This document shows positions 63,051-64,000 of a DNA stretch of 64,000 nucleotides, piece after piece. The translations under genes were made by a program, and so were the position numbers. Location: assembly GCA_965116335.1 (NCBI GenBank), contig OZ220677.1:496001-560000 (forward strand), in the 5' to 3' direction. This DNA is from G963663315 sp965116335. GTDB taxonomy: Bacteria; Pseudomonadota; Gammaproteobacteria; Arenicellales; Poriferihabitantaceae. Each line of letters begins with the position of its first letter. Positions within the stretch are counted from its first letter, which is position 1. The notes beneath the pieces were generated by a model that was not told where the DNA came from, made no database searches, and saw nothing but the letters and a program-made list of their open reading frames with translations.

Positions 63051-64000
63051 CCGGTCTGGATTCCAGTAGCCAGAGTTGCTGGAGTTTCTGTTTCAGCAAA
63101 ACCCGGCGTTTCTCATCGGTGGCATGAGCCAGCAGGTCTTCAAGCAATACTCTGGCATCAATGGTAAGGTCGGCGGATTGCAATGCTTCGGCGGCGCGAT
63201 AGCGAGCCGCTATACCCCATTGATCCCAGCCATTGCTTTTCTGCATGGCGGAAAACAGATAATGATCGGCGGCGCGAACGAACTGTCCCAACCCCTGTAA
63301 GGAATCGGCCTTCCAATAGGCGATTTCCCGGATATGCTGGCGGCTCACTGCCTGCTTGCTGATTTCATCCAGCAGCCTGATCGCCAGGCTGTGCTGGTTG
63401 ACTTTTTGCAAGTCAAATACAGGTTGCAATACCTGATCCACCTGTTGCGCGGTCAAATGATCGTGTGCCTCAATCCATTCTCTCAATTTCTGCGCCCCAC
63501 GCTCATAATGACCGGCAATAATTGAGATACGCGCCACATGCAATAACCACTGTAACCGCTCCATACCCTGGGGAATGAATGATATGCTGTCGTTGATTTG
63601 TGCAGTCAACTCGATATACCCCATTTCAAGCGCGCGGTTAGAGAGTGCCAGCCCGACATCACCACTCAAATCCAGCTGGCCGAAAGGTTGGTCTTCACCA
63701 TACAGGTAAGGAATCACTCGCGCCGTGCCCGCTTCCATCAATGCGGTGACGAACAGGTTATTCAGTTGCCGCCTCATGGTCGCGCTGTTTCTGCCTTGCA
63801 GCAAGTATCCGAAGATGGCCTTGCGGACAGACTGCGCCTCTTGCGGCAGTTGCAGGGAATGGATCATCAGGTCGGTTGATTCACCTAACAGCAGGCCGAG
63901 ACGATTGGTTTCGTCGAGGGCAACCCTGCGGTAGGCGTTCAACAGGTCGACTACTGTGAAACCAGGCCAGGCGCGATCAATCCGGGTCAGTGATTGCCCG
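63028..64000 (-). CDS. Helical-repeat protein of unknown function (5' end outside the window)
   Basis: The frame is open from the window edge to the stop at 63028, so at least 323 residues are present and the N-terminus is missing. The chain is almost wholly alpha-helical, with repeated units such as HYERGAQKLREWI, NQHSLAIRLLDEI and LGQFVRAADHYLFSA that look like tetratricopeptide-type repeats. No membrane segment or catalytic motif is visible in this part. It overlaps xerD by 23 bases. I do not recognise the family; a scaffold or periplasmic assembly role is possible. Confidence 0.7.
   Translation of the reverse strand, partial: GQSLTRIDRAWPGFTVVDLLNAYRRVALDETNRLGLLLGESTDLMIHSLQLPQEAQSVRKAIFGYLLQGRNSATMRRQLNNLFVTALMEAGTARVIPYLYGEDQPFGQLDLSGDVGLALSNRALEMGYIELTAQINDSISFIPQGMERLQWLLHVARISIIAGHYERGAQKLREWIEAHDHLTAQQVDQVLQPVFDLQKVNQHSLAIRLLDEISKQAVSRQHIREIAYWKADSLQGLGQFVRAADHYLFSAMQKSNGWDQWGIAARYRAAEALQSADLTIDARVLLEDLLAHATDEKRRVLLKQKLQQLWLLESRPDAVETAQ

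Noticed and set aside
1..64000. CRISPR arrays, prophage genes, rRNA genes and toxin-antitoxin pairs
   Set aside because: No regularly spaced repeats, no phage structural or lysis genes, no rRNA sequence and no recognisable small toxin or antitoxin frames were found.

Overview
The window reads as housekeeping and catabolic chromosome from a Gammaproteobacterium of moderate GC. Evidence for this is the order mreBCD-mrdA-mrdB-mltB-rlpA-dacA, the rimP-nusA-infB-rbfA-truB operon, mpl, mltA, rnd and dsbA, and an rpsU-yqeY pair. The lineage cannot be named more precisely. Genes for sarcosine, leucine and valine breakdown point to an aerobic heterotroph feeding on amino acids and methylated amines. 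GatCAB suggests indirect charging of Gln- and/or Asn-tRNA.

Layout. 1-2.4 kb: coaBC, a glutamine amidotransferase and a cut-off metallo-beta-lactamase-fold gene, all minus. 2.4-9.7 kb: radC, cobO, then soxB-soxD-soxA with soxG fused onto soxA, and an SDR dehydrogenase. 9.8-18 kb: uvrB, tRNA-Asn and the truB/rbfA/infB/nusA/rimP operon. 18.3-20.0 kb: an IS1380-like insertion sequence in what was the divergent promoter region between rimP and a family-25 glycosyltransferase. 20.8-26.2 kb: amtB beside a histidine kinase, a periplasmic binding protein and a STAS protein. 26.2-38.6 kb: a divergent leucine-catabolism region. Ferredoxin, acetoacetyl-CoA synthetase and thiolase lie on the minus strand. 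Isovaleryl-CoA dehydrogenase, thiolase, methylcrotonyl-CoA carboxylase, HMG-CoA lyase, a HAD hydrolase, a thioesterase and a DUF2889 protein lie on the plus strand. 38.8-40.6 kb: an AAA-like/PD-(D/E)XK gene and a cluster of palindromic repeats. 40.6-50.1 kb: rdgB, gpmI, yqeY, rpsU, mltA, rnd, a membrane protein, mpl, dsbA and mmsA. 50.2-58.6 kb: the cell-elongation cluster. 58.7-64 kb: gatCAB, tRNA-Arg, xerD and a truncated helical-repeat gene.

How genes work together. The leucine region runs from isovaleryl-CoA to acetyl-CoA plus acetoacetate, and acetoacetate is reactivated and cleaved by the divergent genes. The 3-methylglutaconyl-CoA hydratase step is not encoded in the window. The sox genes encode heterotetrameric sarcosine oxidase in three polypeptides instead of four. 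The elongation cluster encodes MreBCD, PBP2, RodA and wall-trimming enzymes in overlapping genes.

The best candidate for an undescribed system is the STAS / binding-protein / histidine-kinase cassette next to amtB. It has no ABC permease, no ATPase and no response regulator. The kinase has a roughly 320-residue periplasmic helical domain, so the binding protein may be its sensory partner, as TorT is for TorS. Other points of interest are the soxA-soxG fusion with a tail encoded by a palindromic repeat, the tandem terminators in the rimP leader, the plant-type phosphoglycerate mutase, and dispersed hairpin repeats that reach into gene ends.
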